Part shown: positions 39,987-49,823 of the stretch, one piece after another
Numbering within the stretch: the stretch's first letter is position 1
Layout: every line of letters starts with the position of its first letter
Assembly: GCF_030269925.1 (NCBI RefSeq)
Contig: NC_085112.1
Coordinates: 16,493,501 to 16,557,500, forward strand
Source of the DNA: Bombyx mori
Taxonomy: Eukaryota; Arthropoda; Insecta; Lepidoptera; Bombycidae
Reading direction: 5' to 3'
Length of the DNA stretch: 64,000 nt
Notes under the pieces: model-generated
The model's input: the letters and a program-made list of their open reading frames with translations, nothing else
What the model was told of the DNA's origin: nothing
The model's database searches: none
Translations under genes and position numbers: made by a program

Positions 39987-42083
39987 ATGGGTTTTATGTC
40001 AAATTTCGTAAATTCGATTCCCGGTGCGGGCCATATAAAGGGATTGTATCATTACGCGAAAGGAGAAAAGAAAGAAGCTAAAGAAGCGATGTACCAATCC
40101 ACCAGATCTTTGATGGTCATAGGGGCAGGTACTGTTGGTGGCCCAGGGGTAGCCATCGCCACTGGAATGGCCACAGATGCCGTGGCCTCTGCATTTATGG
40201 GCGAAGAGAAAGGACTCATTGAATCTTGCAGCAACATTGGCAGTGATCTTTTATCGAACACAAATCCAACAAGCTCTATACTGAAAGCAGGTGCACAGCT
40301 GGGTTTTGACGGACTTAGTGGCTATGGAGGAGGCTATTCCGGAGGAGCAAGTAAATCATCTGCGGGAGCGTTTGGGAAAATTATGAAAAGAGGTACAGAG
40401 CAAAGTATCCAAAAATCTGCCAGGATGTCAGCAGTAGCTTCTAGTATTGCATTTAAGACTTTACAAACAAGCAAGCTTGAAAGACAAGCAGAGCAAGTAA
40501 GAGAAGTGCGTAAAATAGACAGAAAATGGAGAGAAAGAGAACACGAGAGGGAATCAACGGAGGAAGATCAAGAAAGTGAATGTACAAGGAGCGAGGAGCT
40601 ACAAAGAGTATTGCGGAAAGTGAAGGTACAACATAGAGAACCTGAGAGTTATTGGAAGAAGCAACATAAAGCATATTGGAAATCAATAAGGGAACAAGAT
40701 GTACTATATGAGACATCTTCGGACTATGAAGAAAAAGAATATTGGGAGTACAGGAAGCATGTTATATTACCAAGAAAAAGAGAAATTAGTGGACGAGAAC
40801 CATACCTATCTAAACCTTACTCTATGTATGATCAAAGTGAAAACAAACAAAACAACCAAAGGAAACCACTGAAGTCTAAAAACCAACAAGAAAGTGAAAA
40901 AAAGGAACAACAAGCTAATAGTGAAAAACAAAACCGTAATACTTCTGGATCGACATCTGTATCCTCGCAACCACCACAGCCGCCGCAGGGCAACAAAGAC
41001 AACAATAAAAAGGGCGGAAAAAACAAGGAGCCGACGTTTTTTGAGAACTTTCTGGCATTATTAAGAAAAATTTTGAACATCGTATACGGCAACAAAAGTG
41101 AACCATTTTCAAGTATATTTCAAGCACTTTCAAAAGAAGACAGAAAATATTTGGCAAAAGTCCTCAAACCCCTAGTGAGTTCTGGTACGCTAGAGGTGGT
41201 GATTGAATTAGTTATAAGAATGTTTCAACAACACTTCCCTCAAGATATCTCATTCTTAAATTTCATTAGTCTCTTGGAGTTTATCCAAACCTACGTTACG
41301 GAGGAGTTAAAAGACCGCACTCTTATTTCGAGTGGAACTGAGACAGAAGAAGCGGAAATGTCACCTACAGAACGTCGTGATAAAATTATTTCTGAGATCG
41401 CCAGCGAAGAAGATATTGTTCAAAACCTAATAGAACAATTTGACGAACTAAAAATTGTAATAAAAAATGAAACTAAGGCTTGGGACGAACAATTCCCCAA
41501 CTTTCGAGATATTTTTGCAGCAGTGTACCACTACTTCAAACACAGAAAATTGCCTCATGGCGCGAGAATACTTTCCGTTAAAGAATATTACGACTGGATA
41601 AGAAAATACTTGAAAGCAGTCGAGCAGACCCAAAAATTAACCGAACTAAAGAAATCTAAAGATCAGAAATACGTTCGTGAAAAATTCGAACCAGAATTTC
41701 GTAGACGCTTCAAGCTCGTCCTCAGCTGCCACGAAGGTGAGCTCGTGCTGAGCTCCGCCTACGTGGTCACGGGGATGCTCCCGGACGACAAGGAGAAACA
41801 CGTCATCTTTTTAATTGCGGACATACTGACAATGTTCACGGCTGTCTATCTTTTATATACTTTTAGGAATGTCTTATGCAACTCCCTGGTGCTAGTGTTA
41901 AACTTACCACTATTGGTCGCCATCTGCGTCTTTAACTGCACAGCTTTCATAGTGAACTTTCTGCTAAATACATTAATTTTTTTGTTCTTCTGCTTAATTT
42001 TTATACTAAAAGTATTCTTGAATTTGTTATTAATTTTTGTATTCGTTTGGTATTTCTTTTTTTATCTTCCTGATCAACGGTAA
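39987..42083 (+). CDS. Unrecognised intronless 698-aa protein with glycine-zipper start and three C-terminal membrane segments
   Basis: The N-terminus (residues 1-75) has MGFMSNFVNSIPGAGHIKGL and then a Gly/Ala-rich hydrophobic run VIGAGTVGGPGVAIATGMAT, glycine-zipper-like and able to enter membranes. Residues about 90-130 are Gly/Ser-rich. Residues about 165-300 are highly charged with RKIDRKWREREHERESTEED, likely coiled coil. Residues about 300-350 are Gln/Asn/Lys-rich low complexity. Helical segments follow, then a block with YHYFKHRKLPHGARILSVKE (about 513-532) and FKLVLSCHEGELVLSSAYVV (about 575-594). The last 90 residues hold three hydrophobic segments rich in Phe and Leu. The whole frame is open without an intron. 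I cannot name it. The H-x3-K-H…S-x-K-E-Y…strand-rich layout recalls some toxin-type nuclease domains, but this is weak. Confidence 0.65.
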   Translation: MGFMSNFVNSIPGAGHIKGLYHYAKGEKKEAKEAMYQSTRSLMVIGAGTVGGPGVAIATGMATDAVASAFMGEEKGLIESCSNIGSDLLSNTNPTSSILKAGAQLGFDGLSGYGGGYSGGASKSSAGAFGKIMKRGTEQSIQKSARMSAVASSIAFKTLQTSKLERQAEQVREVRKIDRKWREREHERESTEEDQESECTRSEELQRVLRKVKVQHREPESYWKKQHKAYWKSIREQDVLYETSSDYEEKEYWEYRKHVILPRKREISGREPYLSKPYSMYDQSENKQNNQRKPLKSKNQQESEKKEQQANSEKQNRNTSGSTSVSSQPPQPPQGNKDNNKKGGKNKEPTFFENFLALLRKILNIVYGNKSEPFSSIFQALSKEDRKYLAKVLKPLVSSGTLEVVIELVIRMFQQHFPQDISFLNFISLLEFIQTYVTEELKDRTLISSGTETEEAEMSPTERRDKIISEIASEEDIVQNLIEQFDELKIVIKNETKAWDEQFPNFRDIFAAVYHYFKHRKLPHGARILSVKEYYDWIRKYLKAVEQTQKLTELKKSKDQKYVREKFEPEFRRRFKLVLSCHEGELVLSSAYVVTGMLPDDKEKHVIFLIADILTMFTAVYLLYTFRNVLCNSLVLVLNLPLLVAICVFNCTAFIVNFLLNTLIFLFFCLIFILKVFLNLLLIFVFVWYFFFYLPDQR

Positions 42084-42199
42084 CATTTACTTTTACAAAC
42101 TTTTTATTTACTTCACCAACCAAAAATCTGCGAATTTAAAACTGAGCTATTACCAAAGACATTCGTTGAATCATTATATCTATTGAATTGTGCAGTTTA

Positions 42200-42205
42200 A
42201 ATAAA
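42200..42205 (+). terminator. Polyadenylation signal AATAAA after the 698-aa gene
   Basis: Canonical hexamer 117 bases after the stop codon, in AT-rich DNA. Confidence 0.6.
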
Positions 42206-42318
42206 TACATAATATTGTGCTCGTCAATTGTTAGATACGTCTATTAAACAACAAATGCAAAGCGACTGGACTGTTATGAACAACGAAATATGCGAGCTGC
42301 CTACCGTCACCTACCGTG

Positions 42319-42405
42319 CTGCCGTGAGCTCACCTACTAGCTAAGGTTACGCTGAAATAGCCTCTCAAGACTATCAGCTTAGGTATGAAAAATAAATAAA
42401 AAAAT
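42319..42405 (+). repeat. LINE 3'-tail fragment
   Basis: GTGAGCTCACCTACTAGCTA, 'aaggttacgctgaaatagcc' and 'cagcttagg' followed by A-rich sequence match the end of 16029-16356. Confidence 0.8.
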
Positions 42406-42539
42406 AACCCTGTTAATTATAATAATTATATACTCGTATAAGATCCTTACACAATGTTTGAAGCAATTAAATGTTTGTGGTTCCCAAAGTGCTGGTGTAT
42501 TAATAAAAAAATACCATTATCATTAGGCTACCTGAACAA

Positions 42540-42682
42540 TTTGGAGGGAGATGCTCGACTTCTGCGAGTCCACCATCTCGCGGCAGAACTAGAGAGGGAG
42601 AGCTCTTCCCTCTCCGCACCGATCCGTCGCCGTCGAACCGGGGGCTGGAGGAGGGAATACGCCCGTACGTTCCGGCCCATAT
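42540..42682 (+). repeat. Small R1-clade LINE fragment, + orientation
   Basis: It matches the reverse complement of the ORF2 end region of the elements at 34400 and 62500: GAGATGCTCGACTTCTGCGA, CACCATCTCGC and GGAGAGCTCTTCCCTCTCCG. It is the only copy in this orientation and is cut at both ends. Confidence 0.85.
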
Positions 42683-42694
42683 AGTGTAGTGTAC

Positions 42695-44110
42695 CTCAAA
42701 GGGCAAAAGTGAAGTGTTCCACGTGTGTTTATTCGAATCACAAAGCCACTGAGTGTCATTTTGCGAGTTGCACTTGTAGGAAGTGCAACGAAAAAGGGCA
42801 TTTGTGTAGAATGTGCAAGAGTCAATTACGTCGTAACAGAGGAAAACGATGAAGGTGACGATGACGATGGTAAAATTTATAACATTCGATCTTTTCGAGG
42901 TGAACCATTAATCGAAGCCGTGTGTGTCAATGGTATTAGAATTAACTTTTAGATTGATAGCTGTTACCGTTATGTCCCACGATACATATAACGAGCGTTT
43001 TAAAAACATTCCCTTAAGCACAAATAAGAGGTTATTAAGTTACTCGGGTGACGAGTTAGGTTGCGCCGGTCGCGCTCAGTTGTTAGTGGAGTGGCGGGGT
43101 CGCACCCGCCAGCTCGACGTGTACGTGGTGCGCGATGGTGGTCCACCCTTACTGGGCCGCGACTTCATTGCGCAATTTGAACTTCAGCTAGCTCCCGTAT
43201 ATAAATGTGCCACTACCCGAGACACGTTCAAATTAATACAGGAACAATATCCCGCCGTGTTCTCGGACAAGCTAGGTCAATTCAACAAATATAAAGTTAA
43301 TTTGAGATTGAAAGAAAGTTCTCATCCTATATTTTTTAAACCACGTCCGGTCCCATTTGTTCTACGTGAAAAAGTAGAAAAAGAGATAAACAGTTTGGTG
43401 AGACTGGGAGTACTCCGACCAGTTGAACATTCCGACTACGCGTCACCAATAGTCCCGGTCCTGAAACATGGCGGTTCGGTCCGTATCTGCGCGGACTACT
43501 CTGTTACTATAAACAAGCAATTCGTTGTAGAACAGTAGCCGTTGCCCACCGTAAACGAGTTATTTTTTAAATTATACGGAGGCCAGAAATTTACTAAATT
43601 AGATTTGTCTATGGCCTACGGACAGTTTTGTCTGGATGAAGAATCCCAAAAATTTACTTGTATTTGTATTTAATTTACGCATAAAGGGATCTTCGCGTAT
43701 ACGCGTTGGTGTTCGGGTTGGCTAGTGGGCCATCAATTTTCCAGCGAGCCATGGATACAGTGCTAGCAGGCCTAGACGGCAGCTGTGTTTATTGGACGAT
43801 GTGCTCATAACCGGTCGCACTAACTCTGAACATCTTGAGAGACTGCATCAGGCCTTACAACGGTTGCACGACGCAGGAGTTGTTTTACAGAAGCCTAAAT
43901 GTCCGTTTTTTTCAAGATGAGATTAATTATTTAGGGTCTACCATTAATAAAGAAGGGCTAAGGAAAGCACCCGATAAAGTGGGAGCAATATTAAAGGCAC
44001 CGGTGCCTACGAATGTTAGTCAACTGCGATTTTTCTTAGGCTTAGTTAATTATTATAGGAATTTTGTACCGAATGCATCTTGTATTCTCGAGTCATTGTA
44101 CGAACTTTAA
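42695..44110 (+). pseudogene. Broken gypsy-type retroelement: zinc knuckle, protease and reverse transcriptase
   Basis: In several broken frames one can see a CCHC zinc knuckle region (Thr-Cys-Arg-Lys-Cys-Asn-Glu-Lys-Gly-His-Leu-Cys) near 42780, then a retroviral-type aspartic protease region whose Asp-Ser-Gly site is mutated near 42950 and whose end has LLGRDFI (about 43158). The start of a Ty3/gypsy reverse transcriptase follows (Pro-Arg-Pro-Val-Pro, L-G-V-L-R-P-V-E-H-S-D-Y-A-S-P-I-V-P). A stop at 43536 and frame changes follow, and a last open piece (43835-44110) covers the thumb and connection with F-F-L-G-L-V-N-Y-Y-R-N-F-V-P. No LTRs or envelope gene were found. It is an old, inactive copy. 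Confidence 0.8.
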
Positions 44111-44231
44111 AAAAAAGAAACAAAGTGGTGTTGGTCTAAGTTACATGATAACGCGTATAATGAAATAAAGAAATTGTTAGCGTCCGATAATATTTTAATT
44201 TTTTTTTTTCCATTTTAATCCTAATGCAACT

Positions 44232-44591
44232 ATAATTCTCACTGTAGACGCGTCACCCAATGGATTAGGTGCTATTCTATCACATGTGTGTTCCGATGGC
44301 CAGGAAAAACCTATCTCTTTCGCTTTGCGCACACTCCACGACGCCGAGAAAAGACTCACAAATTCAAAAGGAAGCAACCGCGATTGTACTCGATGTTTCG
44401 ACAGACGAGATGGCAAAATTTTGGCCAACCTCAGCCAATATGCCGCCGAGGTAGAGGACGTGCTCACCGGTACTCCCGATTACCAGCGGCTGAAAGAGAA
44501 GCTGATCAAAAGGTTGTCGGCGTCCCGCGGTAACAAGCTGAAGCAATTATTGACGCACACGCAGCTCGGTACCTGTAAACCGTCACAATGA
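44232..44591 (+). pseudogene. RNase H fragment fused to a gag fragment of a gypsy-type element
   Basis: The first part has D-A-S-P-N-G-L-G-A-I-L-S-H and P-I-S-F-A-L-R-T-L, the start of a gypsy RNase H. At about 44400-44420 the sequence switches to a different frame and content, A-E-V-E-D-V-L-T-G-T-P then L-I-K-R-L-S-A-S-R and L-K-Q-L-L-T-H-T-Q-L-G, which is the capsid (gag) region that normally lies at the 5' end of such elements. Gag is therefore out of order, behind pol. Confidence 0.6.
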
Positions 44592-45134
44592 GGATAACCA
44601 AGGTTTTGAGTTTTGAATGCAGTATTATAGGCCTTGAAAAATCTAAAACCTTGGTGTAATTATTTTTTTTATACGTCAATAAATGAGGTAGTTAAATATA
44701 AGCAATTTAGTGCCGCTGCGTAATTTAGTTTCTCTAGAGACAGCCATTAGAGTATATCTTACATACTACATAAGGAACAAAGTACTTACTCTGCTTAATG
44801 AATAAATTAATTAATTAAATTCTTTCATTCACCTTTATGACTTATATCTGAGTACGACCCTGTGTTATTGGATTGAACAATATGAGAATAGGTATCTTCA
44901 TTGGTATCGTGTAATGTCAAAACCCAGTCGAGTTAGATTATATATTAATTTATATTATAGATTATGATAAAGATGGAACCCTTCTCCACGCTCGCTAAGT
45001 AAGGCATGAATATCGAATCGAAGAATCGAACCATAGGTAGGTACGTACCTGCCTAGCTTGTTTCATGATTTGTTGATGACCACTCGAGCTAGCGACCACT
45101 AGCGAATGCACCTATCTATACAACTATATACCTA
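44592..45134. other. AT-rich DNA, perhaps the remainder of the THAP transposon
   Basis: CCAAGGTTTT near 44600 and AAAACCTTGG near 44646 form an inverted pair. No ORF with a recognisable domain was found. Confidence 0.35.
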
Positions 45135-45341
45135 CTAGCTCACATCAAAATGATCTTCACAGCAGTATCTTGACGTCTTAAACGATAATGGAGTTTTATT
45201 GTCTTTTCTCATGGCATTACACCATATTTTACGAAGTTTTGGGTCTGTAGGCACACAAAAAAACTGTTTATTTGGTGTATTTTTAATCGTGTTTGTACAT
45301 TTTGGCACTAAAAAAAAAGTGCGTGCGTACAAAGTACACAT
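45135..45341 (-). CDS. THAP zinc-finger exon of a DNA transposon
   Basis: It begins MCTLYARTFFLVPKCTNTIK and continues FFCVPTDPKLRKIWCNAMR with the conserved Pro and Trp of THAP domains, then RYCCEDHFDV with the Cys-x2-His pair. THAP domains bind DNA with one zinc ion and are common in P-element-like and related transposons. The exon ends at a 'gat|gtgagc' donor on the - strand, so more exons would follow toward lower coordinates, but none could be traced. The first cysteine pair is imperfect. Confidence 0.65.
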   Translation of the reverse strand: MCTLYARTFFLVPKCTNTIKNTPNKQFFCVPTDPKLRKIWCNAMRKDNKTPLSFKTSRYCCEDHFDVS

Positions 45342-45482
45342 GTCAGAAGTGAAACTTCTTGGGCGAACTAATTTATAAGTCTTGCTTATATTTATACAAA
45401 TCTAAAACTTTAGATTTCCGAGACTTAGAGGAAGGGAAAAAGGAAGATATGTTCCCGCCAAAAGTCTGTCAAATGTCAATCT
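45318..45482 (-). repeat. THAP-transposon 5' region, inverted copy of 28976-29145
   Basis: It contains GAAGTGAAACTTCTTGGGCG and the palindromic TCTAAAACTTTAGA. It matches the + strand of 28976-29145 in reverse. Confidence 0.8.
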
Positions 45483-45576
45483 TTTTTTTATTTATTTACG
45501 GCCAATTGCTATAAGACCTTATAGCCTATCTTAAATTAATTTTCACCCATGGAGTACGTAAAAATTTACAAGTACC

Positions 45577-47178
45577 ATGACATGGGGTAAATTGGGATCC
45601 TGGGGTAAATTGGGACAAACCTGCGGAAGATTCTCAAAGTACCTGTAGCACGGAATCTACCTAATTTTGTTTATGTTAATATTTATCAATGTATAGAAGA
45701 AAAACCAAGTTAACTATGGAAGTACTAAATATGAGTTAAGTTGGTCCCAAATGTTCGTCAAATTAAATTGAAAATAGTGGTTGAAAAGTGCGTTTTAAAA
45801 CAGCTTACAGAACTTTTAAAAAAAGTAATATTATCGTTGTTTTTTCAATAAGATCATAGTTTATATAAGTTTTTAATACACCTGGAAATACCACAACAAA
45901 CGGTAAGTTGCAATATTCTTATTTTAAATACAATATTTCGACAAAATAAAAAATGTATAATTTTTCCTTTCTTTTTGGGGAAAATTGGGACGTATGTAGG
46001 GTAATTTGGAGCGAGACTGGAAAAATTAGGGACGAGAAAATATATAATTGGAACGCCAAAAGACAAAATAGGGATGGATTGTTAGGGTTGTCACTGATAT
46101 CTTATAATAGATTTTTTAGCCTATACTATCACTCAATTGCGTGATGTAAAGAAGGTTAATGTATTTATCAGTAAGTTTATGTAAGTACTATAGGTAAAAG
46201 AAAAGTATATATATAATTACATTTTTTCGCGACATTTACCTTGTAATATCTGCCCGGTCGTATGTCCTTTATAGCAATAAAATAAAATTAAAAATTAAAA
46301 AGAACTCAAACAAATCAAAACTTTTGTTATTTCAGAATCTATTCACGCGTCGAATCATGATTTTTTTTAACATTGACAACGCACATACAAATAAAAACAG
46401 GCTCAGATTTTAAATGTAACATTAATTAAAAATCCGAGATATCTAGGTTCCAATTATGAGTGAGTGAATTAACTGAGTTTAGTTATTTAGCTTAGAAAGA
46501 ATTTCTTTTATTTTTGTTATTATAGGCAGTAATCAGATAAATCTGCTTTTTTATCTTATTCACCTGATATCTTACTCTTGCTCAAAGATTATTTTGAAAA
46601 TGTTGATTAAATAAAATTGTATTATTGCATTTCCAGTCCTTTTGTTTTCTATTTTTTATTCTATTTTATGATTTTGTTTCAGAGTTGTGATTTTTAAGAA
46701 ATTAAATAATAATTTTCTAAAATATAACATGCACATACTTTTTTTGATCATTGTATTGTTGATTATCATTCACGTCACATCGCTTCGGAATAGAAACCAG
46801 CTTAATTTACACTATGTTGTGTATTGTGCTTAAATTATGGATTGTATTCATCATTTCGGTCCATATAAATAATTGTATGGCACCTACCTACCTACCTATA
46901 TATCGCAGTACCGCGAACTGACAACCCTTACAAATATCCCAATTTAACCCTTACCCGTGTCAATTTACCCCGAATGCGGGGTAAATTGGGATGGCCATTA
47001 TTTTTCCGATTATTTCTTTAAATTGAATAATTAAAATAATGTAACGGTTTTTATCACCTAGGTACGTTCAAGACTCAACTTATTTCTTTGGTTGAGCAGT
47101 GACTATTTAATTGGAACTATGTTAAAATTCAATCTGAAGTTCGATTTTGTCCCTATTTACCCCATTTTACGGTAGTTA
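45577..47178. mobile_element. Non-autonomous TIR element related to the one at 26209-28684
   Basis: The left end has GGGGTAAATTGGGA twice in tandem (45584-45616). The right end read backwards is TACCGTAAAATGGGGTAAAT. Internal copies of GGGGTAAATTGGGA-type sequence occur near 46950-46990. The right end shares TACCGTAAAATGGGG with the other element. No transposase was seen. Confidence 0.5.
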
Positions 47179-47236
47179 CAAGTAGTTATTAAACAAAACA
47201 GCATCAAATTGAAGTATTAACATTACTCGTTTGTTT

Positions 47237-47860
47237 TTAAACATTTCCTATTGTGTTAACAATATATCTATAAATTGGTTTAAAATACAACGGGTTTGAT
47301 AAAAGTACTTCTAAGTCCATCCTTACGCCTGATTGTAAAAGCGAGTCACCCTTACAAGCATCGTCCAGCTCAGACACTAAAATTAATCTATATAAATTAA
47401 ATTTATGACATTTCATAACAATATGTTTCAGATCAGCGACCTCATTGACACAAAATTGACAGTTTTTGTCCGTTGCTAAACGTAGTTTAAACAAATGAGC
47501 AGGAATTCTACAATGACCGAATCTTAATCTATTAATGGTGGTAATGAATTGTCTGGAATTAGCTTCTTTAAATTTGTTATACCAAGGTACATGTGGCGGG
47601 GTATTCTGTATCTTTGTACACCATTTCCCTTTTTCTTGACTTATAGACCTCCAGTGTTCATACCACAGCGTTTTAACATTTTCCGATATTTTCTGCTGGA
47701 AGTCAGTAAGCGGTACTTTTGTTACATTAGTGTGGTCTTCGTCACATGCACCTCGCACTGCACAGTCTACAGCTTCGTACACAGTCTCTGAGGCGTTTGT
47801 AGAGCAGACGCTCATACAGCTTGCCTCAGCCCGGATCCCGGTTCCTAAATCTAACCACAT
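47237..47860 (-). pseudogene. LINE ORF2 C-terminal fragment
   Basis: The 207-aa frame carries the region that follows RNase H in I/jockey-type LINEs: W-Y-E-H-W-R-S-I, then P-P-H-V-P-W-Y-N-K-F, I-N-R-L-R-F-G-H-C-R-I-P-A-H-L-F-K, and a C-x2-C…H…C knuckle (NCQFCVNEVADLKHIVMKC). The first codons (about 47788-47826) instead come from the reverse transcriptase region of the jockey-like LINE at 30420 read in another frame, so the ORF is a fusion of two LINE pieces. Confidence 0.65.
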
Positions 47861-47982
47861 TATTAATCGATGAACAATAACTCATTCGTACAGTGGTGTC
47901 TACAAAAAAAGAAAAAACTCGCGTTGAGAGATTACCACATATACCGTATTCTCTTTATGGTTTAGGTTAGATTTAAGTTAGG

Positions 47983-48694
47983 TTTTTGGAGTTTACTCCT
48001 TAAGAATCGATTTACATATATAGGCCCGGGGTATGAAAATTATGGGGACCAAAATCGTACTAGAGAGTATAGCATGTCACACGAAATGCGTTATGCGCCT
48101 GATTGGCTCCTGATTGCGTGATGCGTGCGCGCGCCAATCAGGAACCAACGCGCGGCCGCGTTATCGCAGGTGACGCCGGGCTGCTGCGCCGGCAGTCCGC
48201 CACAAAGCCTCGTACTGATCGCGCGTTTCTCTCATTATTGTATTTTCATATATTTGTTAGTCGTTTGTTTTGTGTCTCGTTAATTTGTTAATAATCTGTA
48301 GTGTATCGTGTTGTCGTAATATAGAACTATTTCTCGTATTGTTTCGTTTAATTTACCGACATCGTTTTGCTTGTGGCCGGACGCCGTTCGGGTTCGATTC
48401 CTGAACGTATCAACTGTTAGTGGGTTGATACCCGAATATAACCCGCTACAAATCATTTATTAATAAAGCTTATTAAATATAAACAATTCCTTCTATCAGT
48501 GAATGGACAACTTATATATTAATTGTAAAAGTGAATTATATAGACTTACTTAATTACCGCATCCACGTGTTCCGCAACTCCCGGATCATTCTCACTAGAA
48601 TACGTAACTTCCATATTTTACTGTATTCAACTGACACAAATTTATATTTATATCCAGTAAACTCCAGTCGTGCGTCGGAGCGGACACACACACA
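47983..48694. repeat. Tandem repeat unit 1 (full)
   Basis: It begins with T5 then GGAGTTTACTCC, runs through a GC-rich hairpin region (about 48100-48150) and a perfect B-box-like GGTTCGATTCC (near 48390), and ends CGGACACACACAC. It is followed directly by unit 2. Both units carry an identical 62-codon ORF with no known domain. Confidence 0.85.
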
Positions 48695-49189
48695 TTTTTT
48701 TTTTGGAGTTTACTCCTTTAGAATCGATTTACATATATAGGCCCGGGGTATGAAAATTATGGGGACCAAAATCGTACTAGCATGTCACACGAAATGCGTT
48801 AAGCGCCTGATTGGCTCCTGATTGCGTGATGCGTGCGCGCGCCAATCAAAATCGTACTAGCATGTCACACGAAATGCGTTATGCGCCTGATTGGCTCCTG
48901 ATTGCGTGATGCGTGCGCGCGCCAATCAGGAGCCAACGCGCGGCCGCGTTATTGCAGGTGACGCCGGGCTGCTGCGCCGGCAGTCCGCCACAAAGCCTCG
49001 TACTGATCGCGCGTTTCTCTCATTATTGTATTTTCATATATTTGTTAGTCGTTTGTTTTGTGTCTCGTTAATTTGTTAATAATCTGTAGTGTATCGTGTT
49101 GTCGTAATATAGAACTATTTCTCGTATTGTTTCGTTTAATTTTTTATATCCAGTAAACTCCAGTCGTGCGTCGGAGCGGACACACACAC
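48695..49189. repeat. Tandem repeat unit 2 (internal deletion, internal duplication)
   Basis: It starts with a T run and GGAGTTTACTCC like unit 1. It lacks the stretch equivalent to about 48350-48640 and has a 79-bp duplication (48767-48845 and 48846-48924). It ends with the same CGGACACACACAC. Confidence 0.85.
48891..48936. repeat. Hairpin with CCAAT-containing arms
   Basis: TTGGCTCCTGATTG and CAATCAGGAGCCAA are exact reverse complements around an 18-base GC-rich loop. Unit 1 has the same hairpin with one mismatch. Confidence 0.92.
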
Positions 49190-49713
49190 TTTTTTTTTTT
49201 TTCGGATCGAGGGCCGAACCTCCTACGAGGTCCCGCGCCTAGAGGGCGCGCGGGGAATTTGGGACTTGACGATCTGAAAGGTGATGGGAGCAGACCGCGG
49301 GCCCGGAGAATTTTAGGTCCATCCACTAAACGACTCCCCTGCACTCTTCGCCCAAGCATCCGATCCCCGTAGAGGTCAGAACCCGGATGAGGTAGGGGGG
49401 TATCCGCGGTCAACACTACAATCAGACAGCGTGGCTCACCCAAAGGACGCCCAGCCGCCGGAGCCTTCGAGGCGATAGTCGACGACCAATGACATCGGGG
49501 TCCGCGGTACGGCGGCCCAACCAGGCTACCAGGGCGATGTCGCTGGTGCTCCGGGATACCCCGCTAGGCCAGAACCAGCTTGCCGGGACAGAACGCGATA
49601 CACCGCCGACCGTGTTGCTCTTCTACAGTATGTTCGGCGACGATAGTGATGACGAAAATGCGGACCGCAGCCGCCAACGCGTCGTCCCGTCCTCCTGGTG
49701 CTAACGCGCAAGG
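49190..49713 (-). repeat. R1-clade LINE 3'UTR copy abutting TTAGG repeats
   Basis: A T run (49190-49202) is followed by the same 3'UTR as at 61891-62330 (GGGCCGAACCTCCTACGAGG and CCCACTAAACGACTCC-type segments). Its truncated 5' end meets telomeric repeats at about 49712. Confidence 0.85.
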
Positions 49714-49760
49714 TTAGGTTAGGTTAGGTTAGGTTAGGTTAAGTTAGGTTAGGTTAGGTT

Positions 49761-49763
<3 letters not shown>
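49714..49763 (+). repeat. Telomeric repeat (TTAGG)10
   Basis: Ten units with one TTAAG variant (49739-49743). It directly precedes the T run of the TRAS-like element. Confidence 0.95.

Positions 49764-49823
<60 letters not shown>
49764..49823 (-). repeat. Poly(A) tail of TRAS-like element 1 (T60 on + strand)
   Basis: Uninterrupted homopolymer joining element and telomeric repeat. Confidence 0.9.

Noticed and set aside
48380..48400. Perfect B box GGTTCGATTCC
   Set aside because: No A box at the right distance upstream and no tRNA fold, so no tRNA gene was called.
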